63,101 bases of DNA from Pseudomonadota bacterium (GCA_018971625.1 JAGXAJ010000015.1:1-63101); one strand, 5' to 3'. Counted from the first letter of the stretch, positions 8,405 to 18,803 are shown. Notes: generated by a model not told the origin, from the letters alone. Translations and numbers: made by a program.

Positions 8405-11400
8405 CATCAGGCAGGAGCGTTGGTCCAAACAGCCACAACCCGGTGTCGCTGCCTTCTGGAATAATCCGCTCCGCCTGACCGGTGCGATGTTCCGGGCAGA
8501 ATATATAGCCCACATCGGAATCGCTGACCGATCCGGGCTGATAGACGTCCTTAAGGACTAGCTGGTCGATCTCGTTGGTCAACCGTGCATAGCCGCGATC
8601 TGATAGCCGATGGCGTCTGGCACGATCGACATAGAAGCGCAGCAGCCTGGCGAGCTGCGCGCGGCGGACGACGCGGTCGAGCGGCGCTAGTGTTTCGCTA
8701 AAGAACCAATCCATCCAGCGTTGCCTAAGTTCGCTCATCTGCGCGACCATATGCTCCAGCATGTCGGGCTGGCGGGCGGTTCTGAGATGTTGGCGATGTT
8801 TGACTTCGACGAACCGGAACTCAAGTGGACCTCGCGCCGGCGCGCTCACATGGATGAAGTCAGCGCGTCGGGCGCTGTCGCCATCGGCCTCGGCCATTAG
8901 CACGATGGGTGCGTGATCGGCGATCTCGTCAACCGGAATGAGCACGCCCTGTTCGACGTTGAGCCAGGTGCTCCCTCGGCCACCCGCCGCGACGCAATGC
9001 GCATGCATAAGAGCAAGGGCTATCAGCTCGCCGGTCCGCGTGCCGCCATCGGAAAGCCGAATCGCCAAGCGGCCGCTCAGTGCTTTGAGTTGGTTGACCA
9101 GGAATCGGCTGTTTCGCTCGCTGCTGCTCAACCCCATGTCGCCAAGCGCTTCGTCGACGAGATCTCGAACCGAATCGAGATTGGTGGTCGAGGTGACGAG
9201 CTGGATCGCGGCGAGATCGGTGCGCTCGGGCACCGTGTCGATCACGAACCGTTCATAAGTATCAGGGCTCTCGCGCGGCGCATCGAAGTAATCAAGTGCG
9301 GCATTGCGGTCGAGCGTGATCACCCAGTCACTGCGGTCATGCAGCCTATCGAGGCGAATGCGATCCTCAGCAGGCAGCTTTGTCCTCAGCACCGGCCAAT
9401 CGGTGGTGGCTCCGCCAAGCGCTCGGGCGGTGGCACGTGCTGTCGCACGGTCAATGCGGCGCAGCCGATCGCTGGCGGTGCGATTGTCGGGGCTCGGCTC
9501 GCCGGTCAGTTCGGGCGCTGCATAGGTGACCCAGGCCAGCTCCTCGCCCTCCAAGGCGCGTCGTTCGAGGGTACGAATGAGCCCCCAAGCATGCAACGGG
9601 CGCGAGTCTGACAATGTTGCTGCCGGAATAATGTCTAGCTCCGTGCGAAACATATCGAAGGCCAGGCTGACGTGCGCGGCGCGCACGGCATTCCAAGCGG
9701 AGTCGTTGTCGATGGCCGGTTCTTCCTGCTTGGCCCATCTCAAGCGAGGAACCAGGACCTCGCCTGGCCAGGCAGCCGTGTCGGCAAGCCACCGATCGCG
9801 CGCATCGAGAACGTGCCCGCCGGCACGCCGTCGACGCCCAACACTTTCCAGAAACTGACCCGCGCTGGTCGAGTTGGCTGCATGGAAGAGATCGAGCGTG
9901 AAGCACAGCGAGGAAGCGACTTCATCGTCTTCATCGACGCCGCGCGCCGCGAGCGTCTGGCCAAGCGCTCGGGCTACGGTCAGCCCATCGCCAGCGCGCC
10001 AGGCCTGGATGGTGAGAAGATCGGGGCGCTCGCCGCTTGCGCCGCCATAGCAGTCGAGATAATGGCCAAGCTCGCGAGCGATCGCGCCGGCGCTGGCTTC
10101 ACCGATCGATGGCGCCGCTGCAACATTGTCACTCATGCACGCGGCTAAAAGCGCGGTCGCAGCTTTGGGTTCACGCTCACCATCGAGCGTCATCGCGACC
10201 GTGTGGAACCCCAGCACGTCGGCAAAGACAAATCCGCGTGTACCCGCTGCTCCTGGCAGCGCGAAGGGAAAGAAGGCGGAGTCAACTGGCGAGACCGACT
10301 TCTGGACGTGACTCGGCGAGAGACCCTGCTCGTATCGTGCATGCGCGATCGCTTGGTCATAATGAGCATGCCACGCGAACCGCACCGGATGGAGCGGCGT
10401 AACCAAGAGGCCAATGACCTGTCCCGATTGGCTACGAACTTCAATGGTGCCGTGCCGCGCAAGCGCGGGGGCGCCGCCATCCAACGCCTTCTCCCAGGCG
10501 TTTACATAACTGTCCGCCGCGCTCCAGCCGCTGGTGAGCACTCGGCCGAGCAACCCGGTGGACCCTAGTTCGCCAGCAAGCTTGCGACAGGCATCGCGGG
10601 CGCGCTCTGTGGTCGGGCTGCTATCGTCCGGTTCGAGTTCGACGAATTGCAAGGGACCGATCGGCGAGCCATCAGCGCGGACGATCTGGATCCAATGGCC
10701 GATCGGTCCGCCTCGCGCCTCCCAATCTTTTTCCACTGCGCGCAGCAACCAGGGGCGATAGACGCGCGCCCCGCGGCTCGCGGCTTCACCCTTCCAGTTT
10801 ATATAGCCTTTGCGGTCCTCGATCGGACGAGTCGCCGCCTCTGGCCCAGCCACCAGTAAGTCAAACTGTTCGCGATCTCCAACGCCGATCGCACCTTCAA
10901 TAAGCGTGCGCACCTCCTGGCCGGACGCACCGCTGAGCGATTTAATTGCTTCGCCAAATTCGAGCGTGAATGGCTCGCTTTGCACGACAGCGATGTCATC
11001 CAGGCCAATTGCGGCCACTTGGACGATCGCGTCGAACTTCTCGTTGCCTTCGAGTTCGTCGAAATCATCAACGCCGATCACGACCTGCTGATAGCGATGG
11101 TCGCGATGGCTGACAACACGCTCGGTCAATACGTCCTCGCCGGCAATTACGGAGATACGATAATCGACACTGCCAGCCGCTAGTCCGTCTGGATTCGTAG
11201 TCCAACGTACCACACACTGCGCGCGGTCCTTGGTCGCCGCATTGCGATCGAGAATGAGCCGCGGCGTAGTCTCTTCGCCTTCTGCGTTAATGAGCCCCGA
11301 CCATTTGAGCAATTTGCCTTTCGTATCGCGCCAGGACGTGAGCTGGATCAGGCGCAGCGCCTCGCTGGCAAATCCCGGCTTGATAGCGCCAAGCCAGAGA

Positions 11401-12131
11401 TTCGGCTGGTCCTCGATCCGGCGGGCGGATTCTTCGGGACTCAGGCCCGCCACTAAGCGCAGCGCCCTTTCGAGTTCGGGGCCGTGGGTATCAGCTTCAT
11501 CAAGAACGAGCGCGCGCACGCGCTCGGAGACCACGCGCGTGTCGCTCACATAGAGCAAGCGATCGGCGAGTTCGGCTGACAAGTCGAGCTCGCTGCTCGA
11601 GGGATCACCCTCGCATGCGATTGGCCAGAGCCCCAGGCGCGCCACGGCCCGGCCGGCGTTCTGCGCCGCGCTGACATAAAAATCGAACTTGGCCCAAGGC
11701 GTCAGTCGGCGTCGTCGACCAAGCCGTTCGGCCCGCCGGATCGCCTCATCGAGCACACTCATATGCCCCCAGAAGGGCCTGCGCGCGAGAGTGAGCGCCT
11801 CATTGAAGAGCTCGCCTTCACCGATCTCGCGTCCGGCGCTGTAAATGCCATCGAGACCCGCGCCCGCTCGCAACGGATCGATGATTAAGAGCGCGGCATC
11901 ACCCTTGTCTTCGCGTTGTTCGACCGCCTGATCGGCGGTAACGCGGCGTGTGCCAGTGATATCGATCACTGCGTTGATGGTCCAGCCCGGGATATGAAAC
12001 GCGTCACTATCAGCCAGCACATCGACCTGGTCAGACGTCAAGCAACGTAGGAATGCAATTGAACCCGGGACTGGAGCGCTCAAGATATTAATGATCGCTT
12101 GCGCAAACAGTTTGGCGTGTTCGGGTCCCAT
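8316..12131 (-). CDS. DptH/MAD8-like protein: 5' part of a frameshifted HerA-ATPase gene
   Basis: This frame encodes about 1,271 residues with no ATPase motif of its own. It matches the general plan of the long N-terminal region of DptH/MAD8-type proteins, with beta-rich stretches (YRISVIAGEDVLTERVV) and a nuclease-like patch FRFVEVKHRQHL near 1,110 that may be a PD-(D/E)xK-type fold. After GLWLFGPTLLPDEDG the translation turns into low-complexity Ala/Arg and stops at 8316, while the sister frame takes over. The start is ATG 12131, overlapping the previous stop (TGATG), rather than the GTG one codon earlier. It was probably the third gene of a kinase/middle-protein/ATPase operon. Confidence 0.75.
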   Translation of the reverse strand: MGPEHAKLFAQAIINILSAPVPGSIAFLRCLTSDQVDVLADSDAFHIPGWTINAVIDITGTRRVTADQAVEQREDKGDAALLIIDPLRAGAGLDGIYSAGREIGEGELFNEALTLARRPFWGHMSVLDEAIRRAERLGRRRRLTPWAKFDFYVSAAQNAGRAVARLGLWPIACEGDPSSSELDLSAELADRLLYVSDTRVVSERVRALVLDEADTHGPELERALRLVAGLSPEESARRIEDQPNLWLGAIKPGFASEALRLIQLTSWRDTKGKLLKWSGLINAEGEETTPRLILDRNAATKDRAQCVVRWTTNPDGLAAGSVDYRISVIAGEDVLTERVVSHRDHRYQQVVIGVDDFDELEGNEKFDAIVQVAAIGLDDIAVVQSEPFTLEFGEAIKSLSGASGQEVRTLIEGAIGVGDREQFDLLVAGPEAATRPIEDRKGYINWKGEAASRGARVYRPWLLRAVEKDWEARGGPIGHWIQIVRADGSPIGPLQFVELEPDDSSPTTERARDACRKLAGELGSTGLLGRVLTSGWSAADSYVNAWEKALDGGAPALARHGTIEVRSQSGQVIGLLVTPLHPVRFAWHAHYDQAIAHARYEQGLSPSHVQKSVSPVDSAFFPFALPGAAGTRGFVFADVLGFHTVAMTLDGEREPKAATALLAACMSDNVAAAPSIGEASAGAIARELGHYLDCYGGASGERPDLLTIQAWRAGDGLTVARALGQTLAARGVDEDDEVASSLCFTLDLFHAANSTSAGQFLESVGRRRRAGGHVLDARDRWLADTAAWPGEVLVPRLRWAKQEEPAIDNDSAWNAVRAAHVSLAFDMFRTELDIIPAATLSDSRPLHAWGLIRTLERRALEGEELAWVTYAAPELTGEPSPDNRTASDRLRRIDRATARATARALGGATTDWPVLRTKLPAEDRIRLDRLHDRSDWVITLDRNAALDYFDAPRESPDTYERFVIDTVPERTDLAAIQLVTSTTNLDSVRDLVDEALGDMGLSSSERNSRFLVNQLKALSGRLAIRLSDGGTRTGELIALALMHAHCVAAGGRGSTWLNVEQGVLIPVDEIADHAPIVLMAEADGDSARRADFIHVSAPARGPLEFRFVEVKHRQHLRTARQPDMLEHMVAQMSELRQRWMDWFFSETLAPLDRVVRRAQLARLLRFYVDRARRHRLSDRGYARLTNEIDQLVLKDVYQPGSVSDSDVGYIFCPEHRTGQAERIIPEGSDTGLWLFGPTLLPDEDGLGAGRPDAAAHARRACCSRRSSWACP

Positions 12132-13534
12132 CACGCTGCATCCTCCATCGCCCCGTCGCGATCCTGGCGCGCGCGATAGCGTGCTTTGAGCTTCTTCATG
12201 CGTTCGGCATCATTGACCCCGGTTAACAAGCCCAAATCGCGCAGTCGTCGTTCAAGCATGCGACGATTGCGTTGTAGAAGGTCGCTCGGCACCGCGAGAT
12301 TCGGCGGCGCGCGATCGATATAAAAACCATAATTCTCCCTAAGGATGCGCAAAAAAGCGGGGTACGATAGCGACTGCGCTTTACGCCCTTTACCGTTGTG
12401 GCGCACGTGGCGGTGGACCAAATATTCGATCACGGGGTTGGTGAGAACAAAGGACAATGCGTCGCCGCGACGATGCTGTCCTTTCTTTCGGCTTTGATAC
12501 AAGGCCACCTTGCGCCGCTTAGCGAGCCCGTTCACCTCGTCGATCATCAGCGCTGAGGATAGGAAATTGTTGAGCCGCTCCTTGCCGCTATTGGCGGACC
12601 CAGTGAACGCCGCACTCAGGGCCTCGGCGAGCGAGCGCCCGGGATCGTCCCCGCCGCCTTCCTCGCCAAGCAGCGTACGTAGCTCGAGATCCTCGGCTTT
12701 GTCCGCTGCTTCGCGTAGCTTGCGCGCGGTCTTGCCGAAGTAGCGCCGCGCGTCACGCGCCTCCTCATGGACGCCGTTGAGAAAGCTCCCCAGAAGGTTC
12801 AACCATTGTGTGGCGTCGGGCGAGGTCGGCGGAAGCGTGCGTCGATCTATGTCGGATTCGTTGCGGACGTAATAGTCGAGTAGGCGTGCATGCATGAGGA
12901 TAGCGGGCAGCCGATTGACGGCCTGACGAACCAGAAAACCGCTCTCCTCTGAGCTTGCCCGCAGTGCCGTATCGGACCCGCTCGAGCAATCCATGAACAA
13001 CGGGAAACTGGTCGCCGTGTCCGCCTCCGGTATTTCACCGTCCGTTCCCCAGCGGTTCATGATGTCCACCGTCGCGGCGAAGATCACGGTGAGCCCAACC
13101 GCCATTGCGGATTCGAGCATAGACAAGAGTGCCGCACGCGGGGTGGCATCGCCGCGGGCATAGCAATCGAGAAACACAAGCAGATCATTTCGGAATGTGT
13201 CGGCCGCGCGGACCGCAATCGGTCGCTGATTGGGGATCGGCCCGGGATTCTGCCGCCCGACTGCCTTGCTCGGCGCCTCGCCGCAGCCCTGAGCCAGCCG
13301 AACCGTGAGCAACTGATCGAGCGGCAAGGGGACGGCCTCGTCGAACGTGTCCGACCTAAGATCGCTCTTGCGTGCGCCGATCGTCTGCGTTCCCGGCGCG
13401 AGCGCGGCCAGAAGCTCATTGTCCTGGACACGTGCGCCTACCCTGTAGCGGCCGCGCTCGGCAAAGGGTTCGACCATGTCGCCCTCACGCTGGTTGCTGA
13501 TCAACGCGGTCACCATCTCGGGTACGCCGCGCAA
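12131..13534 (-). pseudogene. Middle protein of the restriction-like operon, C-terminal part after an in-frame TAG
   Basis: This open stretch of up to about 467 residues is in the same frame as the 120-residue ORF upstream. Between the TAG and the first possible restart (TTG 13534) the frame still reads convincing protein (RCFANHYFASWIDLPLTAAN), so the two are one gene of about 608 codons. The fold is unknown. The C-terminus (YPAFLRILRENYGFYIDRAP, then a basic RRMLERRLRDLGLL) resembles a winged-helix or DNA-contacting tail. By position it corresponds to DptG or MAD7 in the known systems, but the match is by gene order only. TTG 13534 and ATG 13516 lack good ribosome binding sites, so this part is probably not translated efficiently. 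Confidence 0.65.
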
Positions 13535-13594
13535 ATTTGCAGCGGTAAGCGGAAGGTCGATCCAAGACGCGAAATAGTGATTGGCAAAACAGCG

Positions 13595-13957
13595 CTAGAT
13601 TTGTTCGTCGTGCGATTCCACGCGGCGCTTGTTCTCAAGGATCGAGGTAAGCAAAAAATCGCCGAGGATTGCGCGGCCGATGTCGCTGTCGAATCCATCA
13701 ATCGTCGGATCGGCAACGAGACGCGAGACTGTAGATTTGATTGTCGGCGTGCCGCCCGCGCCGTAGGTTTCGGCAAAACGTCCCTTGCCGCGGCGATGCC
13801 CCCAGCGAAATAGGTAGAGCACCATCGGCGGGATCGCCCCGACCGAAAAATCCTGCGGTGTAAAGGGAAAAACCGGGGGATAGGTACTGGTCCAGATCTG
13901 GGCGGTCATGTGATTGCCGAGCACCGACTCGACCACTTGGCGGGTTTCGTTCGGCAT
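13595..13957 (-). pseudogene. Middle protein of the restriction-like operon, N-terminal part ending at an in-frame TAG
   Basis: ATG 13957 overlaps the stop of the NERD-kinase gene (TGATG) and has AGGAGG nearby, so translation initiation is well supported. The frame reads 120 residues (PNETRQVVESVLGNHMTAQI, later AILGDFLLTSILENKRR) and ends QI-TAG. The downstream reading in the same frame continues as protein to 12131. A single C-to-T change of a CAG codon would explain the stop. Together the two parts would give about 608 residues. Confidence 0.7.
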
Positions 13958-16900
13958 CAGGCCTCCTGGGTAAGCAAGATCAACTGGCGGTCGTCGCGGG
14001 TTGCAACGGACAAGCGATGGATTCGCTCGCCATCCGCCGGATTCCAGGCGTTGAGCGCGCGCTCGTCTTCCTGCGCAAGCCGGCTGGTAAAGACCCCGAG
14101 ATTGGCGAAAACGTCGTCGGAGAAGGCGTCTAGGATCTGTACGCCGTCGGCGAGATCCATAAGTAGAGCATAAAGCTCGAGCGGAACGACGAGCTCCTCC
14201 ACCCCGCCGTGTGCGGATTGAAACCGCAAAGTGAGGAAGCGGTGAAGCGTCTCCGAGCCCTCGGTCACTTGGAATCGCTCGGGTTCGAGCGAAAAGCGGG
14301 CCAGCGACTTCTCGATCCAAAAGGCCGTTTCGGTCGGCGTGCGCGGGAGGACACGGATCGGCACCCGATCATCCTGGCGATAGGCCGACTCGGGTAAGGC
14401 TTCGAGCCGCGACAACCCCTCGCACAAGCGGCGCTTGATCGCCTCCTGCTCGTCGCTCGACAACAACGGAAAGTGACGAAATTCAGACGCCCGACGTCCT
14501 TCTCGCAAGGTCAACGCATGATCGTCGCCACCGACCGCCCGCACCTGATCGGTCGACCAAGCGAAATAGGCGCGTCGGCGCGCATCGCGCAGCGGCAGCG
14601 GCCGCCCGACCATGTCCCGAAAGCGCCGCGCACCATGCGCTGGATCGGGCGTGCCGCGCCTAACCAGATAACGATCTATGCGTGCATGGGCCTCAAGGGC
14701 CGGATCGAGTCGGGCGAGTTCCCGCAACAACTCACCTTGTCGATTGGGGGACTGTGGGTTGAACGCGTGATCGGCGGGATCATGGGGTTCGAGCTCGGGA
14801 TTGTCGTGCAAGTCCTCGCACGCATAAAGCCCGAACAAGATGTAGCTGATTGCAGCCTTGAGCTCGCGTGCGGTGATATGGATCTCGTTGCGCTGGTGCA
14901 CAGTCTGGAGGGCGTCGACTAGTCGCGACCTGAGGCGATTGCCCCGCGCGCGAACATCTCGATCGTCGCTGGCCCCCATCATGTCCGCCGAGCGCTTCAT
15001 GGTACAGCGCGCTTGCGCGGTGCAATTGCGGCATGGTGCCCAGATCTTAGGAGCCTCGGCGCCGCCGATCAGACGTCCGACCAGTTGGTCGACAAAGTCG
15101 GTCGAAATCGTACCGCGCTCAAGGTCGAGACCGCCGACGAGCGAGCGGTTATTGAGCTCGATCAGCCGGATATGGCGCGGCAGCGCTCCGCCCTTGTGGG
15201 CAAGCGCTGAGGCAAGATCGCGCGTCAATGCCGTCTCGTCATGATCGGCCTCGGCATGGTCGATCCACTCCATCAGCCGTCCGTCGTTGACCGCGACGAG
15301 ATGAACGCGGTTGTCATTTGCGGGACCATGAAGGAAGGGGGCGAAGAGCTCATCGAGCAGCGCATCGGCGGACTGTCCCTTCCAGCTCGCCGCGCCATCG
15401 AGGTTGATGGTGGCAGCACGACCAGCAAGCCGGCCCTTCCACACGCGCTCACTGGAAGGCGGCGGGTCACCGCCCAGCGTGCGCACGAGTTGCTGCAGAA
15501 AGGCGGTCTTGCCGTCGCCGGCATTGCCGCACAGGATCACAAGCGAGATTTCGCCCGAGGCGATGGCCCGGGGGAGTGCGATGTCGAGCGCTGTGGGGAC
15601 GTAGGTGTCGAATGCGAAATCGGTATCCAACCCGCGGGTTTCAGTGTTGCCAAAGCGTGAACCTGGATAGGCACTGAGGATATCCTTGACGCGCGGCACG
15701 AAATTAGGCCGCAGCAGTTCGGGCTCGGCGAGCACCTTGAGGATCGCGGGTTCGATCGGCCGATTGGACGGGAGCGCCTCGCGCAAGCGACGCAACGCCG
15801 CCGCTGCATCGCTAAACCTCCCTTCCGGCGCACTCGCGGTCGCCTGATCAAGGATCGGAATCAGCCTCGGAAAAGCCGCGCGCTCCTCGGTTGTCCAGGC
15901 TAAGCCAGAGCCTGTGCTGACCCACGCTGGTGGGCGATTGGTGATCGCATGAAACAGGCTCGCAGCGAGGCTGTAGATATCGTCGCGCGCATAGACCGGC
16001 GCGCCGTCCCGGCGCTCAGGCGACGCATAGAGCAGCGTCCCGGAGCCGCGCGGTTGATGCCCGATCGGCCCAGCCAGATCATAGTCAATGAGCACGACCT
16101 TGGTCTCATCCACCAGGATATTCGACGGGCTGACATCGCCATGCACCCAGCCTTGAGCGTGAAGCGCATCGAGTGCGGCGCACAAGGTCTCAAACCAGCC
16201 CAACACGAGCTGCTCAGTCGTGTCCTCGCCGGCCACTTCAGCAATGAACTCAAGGTCGCCCAGCCAGGCATTCAGCGGTGCGCCTTGCGCCCAGCGAAGC
16301 AGAGTCATGAGGTCGTTGGCTTGCCAAGTGCTGGCACATTCCAGAACGTTGGACAGACCCTCGCGGAGCGAAAGCGGGCGAAGTCGTTGATAAGCAGCGA
16401 GCGAGGCTGGGCCGAGCTCGGGGTTGAATACCGCCTTCCCGACAAAGGTGCCGATTGGTTCGTCATCGTCACCGCTCAATTGCTCAAGCTTGAACGTACG
16501 GCCGGCAGCGCCTTGGCCGAGAACTGACACAACGCGATATTTGGCGTCCTTCCAAGTGAAGCGATAGCCTTCGTCCCAGCGCGCGGGCGACACTGGCTCT
16601 GGCTCGATGATCGCTGAGACAGCAGGTTTGGGAGTCTTGTCCTGCAACAGCTCGGCGAGATCGCGTGGGCTTGGGCGATTGCGCGGCGTCGCGTCGAGGC
16701 CGAGCGCGAGGATCTCTCGGATATCGCGCGCACTATCGCTCGGAAAAAGTTCGGTGAGGACCGAGCAAAGGCTATAGAGGTCTGATGCCGGAGTCGCTGC
16801 CGCGAGACCGTTCGACTGGATCTCCGGTGCGGCAAAGCCGCCGAGCTCATCGGACGTCTCATGGCCGCTGACAGTCTGCGCAGGCGTGAGCCGCGCCCAG

Positions 16901-17925
16901 CGCCATCCGGCAAACAACGGCAAATTGTCGGCTCGTACCCGCACACTTGCACCATCGAGCGCACGGTGGAGCAGCGGGCCGTCGTATCCTTCTGCAAATT
17001 CAGCGAGAGCCAGGAGCGCGCGGATTGCAAAATCGCGGCGGTCAGCGAACGTCCACTGCGCCTGATGCTTGAGCGCTGCGACGGTAGCCGCGGCGCTGTC
17101 GCTCACGCTAAAGAAATACATCTCACCCGCATAGTTGGGCAGCGGCTGCCAGGAATCGACGAGGCTTGGAAGAAACAGCGATTTCTGAAAGCGACGAATA
17201 ACGTCGAACTCGCGGCGTGCACGCCGCTCGGTGAGCTCTGCTGCCTCGCCCGCCGGGGCCGCCGAAAGATCATAGCAATGCAACAGCACGCGATCACCCG
17301 TCCAGGGATCGCGTGCGGTGAATATACGCTGAAACCGGTCGTCTTCAGGTGTCAACAATGCAAGTTCGTCGAAGCGGCCAAGCCGTTTGAGGCGTGCCGC
17401 GTCAGCTAGATTGTGGCGCGGGGCAAGCCCCCTGGCGAGCTTGTCGGCATTGATCCCGTTCGCCGAAGCCGGCGTTGCAATGAGCTCCATCACGTCTTTG
17501 AGGCTATAGCCCAATACTCCTAGGGAGTGGCGGGCCTGCTGCCCATTGCGCTTGAGCGATCCTGCTTCGCGGGTGAGCAAAAACGTAGCCGGCATGTACC
17601 CGAGCCGAGCATCGAGCGCGCGCAGCTTGCCCGCCACGCGCTTGGCCTTAGCAAGTATAAGCTGGGCGGCTGGATCAGCGAGATCGGCTCGCCGCAACGC
17701 CGACCCATCCCAATGTTTGACCTCGATCGCTACTGCGCCGCCCGGACCGATCGCCACCATGTCGATCTCGTCGGCTTGGCCGTGGGGATTGGGAAAGACG
17801 AGGTTGGTTAATACGTAGGCGGTCCCCGCCCCTTCGACGCGACGGAACGCCTGATCGACTGCTTTAAAGGCCCTTAGTTCGCTTGCGTTGGCGAACGGGC
17901 CGCACGGCACATGAACGACGCGCAC
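13957..17925 (-). CDS. NERD nuclease / pseudokinase / Ser-Thr kinase / P-loop ATPase fusion (DptF/MAD6/PglW-like)
   Basis: The product is 1,322 residues. A NERD domain occupies about 10-130 with nuclease-type residues ADEIDMVAI (50-59) and AIEVKHW (66-72). A degenerate kinase-like domain follows at about 195-430, lacking the HRD and DFG motifs. A second kinase at about 460-720 has VLGQGAAGRT, FVGKAVF, HGDVSPSN (595-602) and DYD (614-616), so it is probably active although diverged. The last part has a P-loop GNAGDGKTAFLQQL (800-813) and a small Cys motif CRNCTAQARC (965-974), and resembles the ATPase of DptF. NERD plus kinase is known from PglW (BREX type 2), and a kinase in this gene order from MAD6. 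The start is GTG 17925 with a strong GGGGGG ribosome binding site. The protein probably senses and signals for the HerA ATPase encoded two genes later. Confidence 0.8.
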   Translation of the reverse strand: MRVVHVPCGPFANASELRAFKAVDQAFRRVEGAGTAYVLTNLVFPNPHGQADEIDMVAIGPGGAVAIEVKHWDGSALRRADLADPAAQLILAKAKRVAGKLRALDARLGYMPATFLLTREAGSLKRNGQQARHSLGVLGYSLKDVMELIATPASANGINADKLARGLAPRHNLADAARLKRLGRFDELALLTPEDDRFQRIFTARDPWTGDRVLLHCYDLSAAPAGEAAELTERRARREFDVIRRFQKSLFLPSLVDSWQPLPNYAGEMYFFSVSDSAAATVAALKHQAQWTFADRRDFAIRALLALAEFAEGYDGPLLHRALDGASVRVRADNLPLFAGWRWARLTPAQTVSGHETSDELGGFAAPEIQSNGLAAATPASDLYSLCSVLTELFPSDSARDIREILALGLDATPRNRPSPRDLAELLQDKTPKPAVSAIIEPEPVSPARWDEGYRFTWKDAKYRVVSVLGQGAAGRTFKLEQLSGDDDEPIGTFVGKAVFNPELGPASLAAYQRLRPLSLREGLSNVLECASTWQANDLMTLLRWAQGAPLNAWLGDLEFIAEVAGEDTTEQLVLGWFETLCAALDALHAQGWVHGDVSPSNILVDETKVVLIDYDLAGPIGHQPRGSGTLLYASPERRDGAPVYARDDIYSLAASLFHAITNRPPAWVSTGSGLAWTTEERAAFPRLIPILDQATASAPEGRFSDAAAALRRLREALPSNRPIEPAILKVLAEPELLRPNFVPRVKDILSAYPGSRFGNTETRGLDTDFAFDTYVPTALDIALPRAIASGEISLVILCGNAGDGKTAFLQQLVRTLGGDPPPSSERVWKGRLAGRAATINLDGAASWKGQSADALLDELFAPFLHGPANDNRVHLVAVNDGRLMEWIDHAEADHDETALTRDLASALAHKGGALPRHIRLIELNNRSLVGGLDLERGTISTDFVDQLVGRLIGGAEAPKIWAPCRNCTAQARCTMKRSADMMGASDDRDVRARGNRLRSRLVDALQTVHQRNEIHITARELKAAISYILFGLYACEDLHDNPELEPHDPADHAFNPQSPNRQGELLRELARLDPALEAHARIDRYLVRRGTPDPAHGARRFRDMVGRPLPLRDARRRAYFAWSTDQVRAVGGDDHALTLREGRRASEFRHFPLLSSDEQEAIKRRLCEGLSRLEALPESAYRQDDRVPIRVLPRTPTETAFWIEKSLARFSLEPERFQVTEGSETLHRFLTLRFQSAHGGVEELVVPLELYALLMDLADGVQILDAFSDDVFANLGVFTSRLAQEDERALNAWNPADGERIHRLSVATRDDRQLILLTQEA

Positions 17926-18065
17926 CCTACCCCCCTGGTCTTTAGTAACTTAGCTGCCACAGTCTCGAACGCAACTCTCCGCCATGTGAACCAGAAGGTG
18001 CACCCGGTGAGATTCGTCGATCGGAGCGCCCGTCACCGCCAATGCGGTCTCTACGCGGAACTGGA

Positions 18066-18803
18066 TTACTTCCGGGAGCCGACGACGATTACTGTCACGT
18101 TGTCCTTTCCGCCCGCATCGAGGGCAGCCTCCATAAGCCGTTCTGCGGGACTTTCAGGTTGTCGCAGGAGAATTCCCGCAATCACATCTTGATCGACCAT
18201 GTCGCTGAGACCGTCGGAGCAGAGCAGTACGCCGACGTGGTCCTCGAGCGGAAAGCGCCGGATGTGGGGACGCAAAGCCTGCGGTGTCGTCGTGCCGCCG
18301 AGCGATTGGGTGAGCGCGTGGCTGCGCCCACTTCTTGGAACCCGATCGACATTCAGCGTATCGTCCCGGCTCAACTGAAGCACCTGGCCCCGACGGAGTT
18401 CGTACGCGCGACTGTCCCCTACGTTAAAAACGAGTGCCGCGTTCTCGAAGTACACGACTCCTACGATGGTCGTACCCATGCCGGGTCTGCCCTCGCCGGA
18501 ATACATCCTCTCGAACAGCCTTCGATTGGCATCGGCAATTATGGACGTGACGTCCGCTTCGTGACGCGCGCTATCGATCGAGCCCGCGATAGTTTCGACG
18601 ACTATGCGACTGGCGATCTTGCCGCCTTCGTGTCCGCCCATGCCGTCGGCGATCACGGCCCAGCCATGATCGCCCGCGAGCGTTCCGGACCAGCTTTCGA
18701 TCGGTTCGCGACCGATCCGGTCGCCGACGAGATAGAGATCTTCGTTCGCGCTTCTTACGCGGCCGACGTGAGTGGCGGTCCACACCGGCCGGTTAGTTGC
18801 CAT
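18066..18803 (-). CDS. PP2C-family Ser/Thr protein phosphatase
   Basis: The product is 245 residues, the usual length of a single bacterial PP2C (PPM) domain. Motifs are VGRVRSANED near 14, AVIADGMGGHEGG near 50-62, the GTT motif near 106, NVGDSRAYELR near 126 and CSDGLSDMVD near 195. These supply the metal-binding aspartates. It should dephosphorylate Ser/Thr-phosphorylated partners, and the two flanking kinase fusions are the obvious candidates. The start overlaps the stop of the PLD-like gene by 11 bases, so it belongs to the kinase-helicase transcript. A 140-base gap separates it from the NERD-kinase gene. Confidence 0.9.
   Translation of the reverse strand: MATNRPVWTATHVGRVRSANEDLYLVGDRIGREPIESWSGTLAGDHGWAVIADGMGGHEGGKIASRIVVETIAGSIDSARHEADVTSIIADANRRLFERMYSGEGRPGMGTTIVGVVYFENAALVFNVGDSRAYELRRGQVLQLSRDDTLNVDRVPRSGRSHALTQSLGGTTTPQALRPHIRRFPLEDHVGVLLCSDGLSDMVDQDVIAGILLRQPESPAERLMEAALDAGGKDNVTVIVVGSRK

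Noticed and set aside
7004..17925. Complete BREX or Dnd system
   Set aside because: No PglX/PglZ/BrxC-L, methyltransferase, or dndACDE genes are visible; only the kinase and ATPase side has counterparts.
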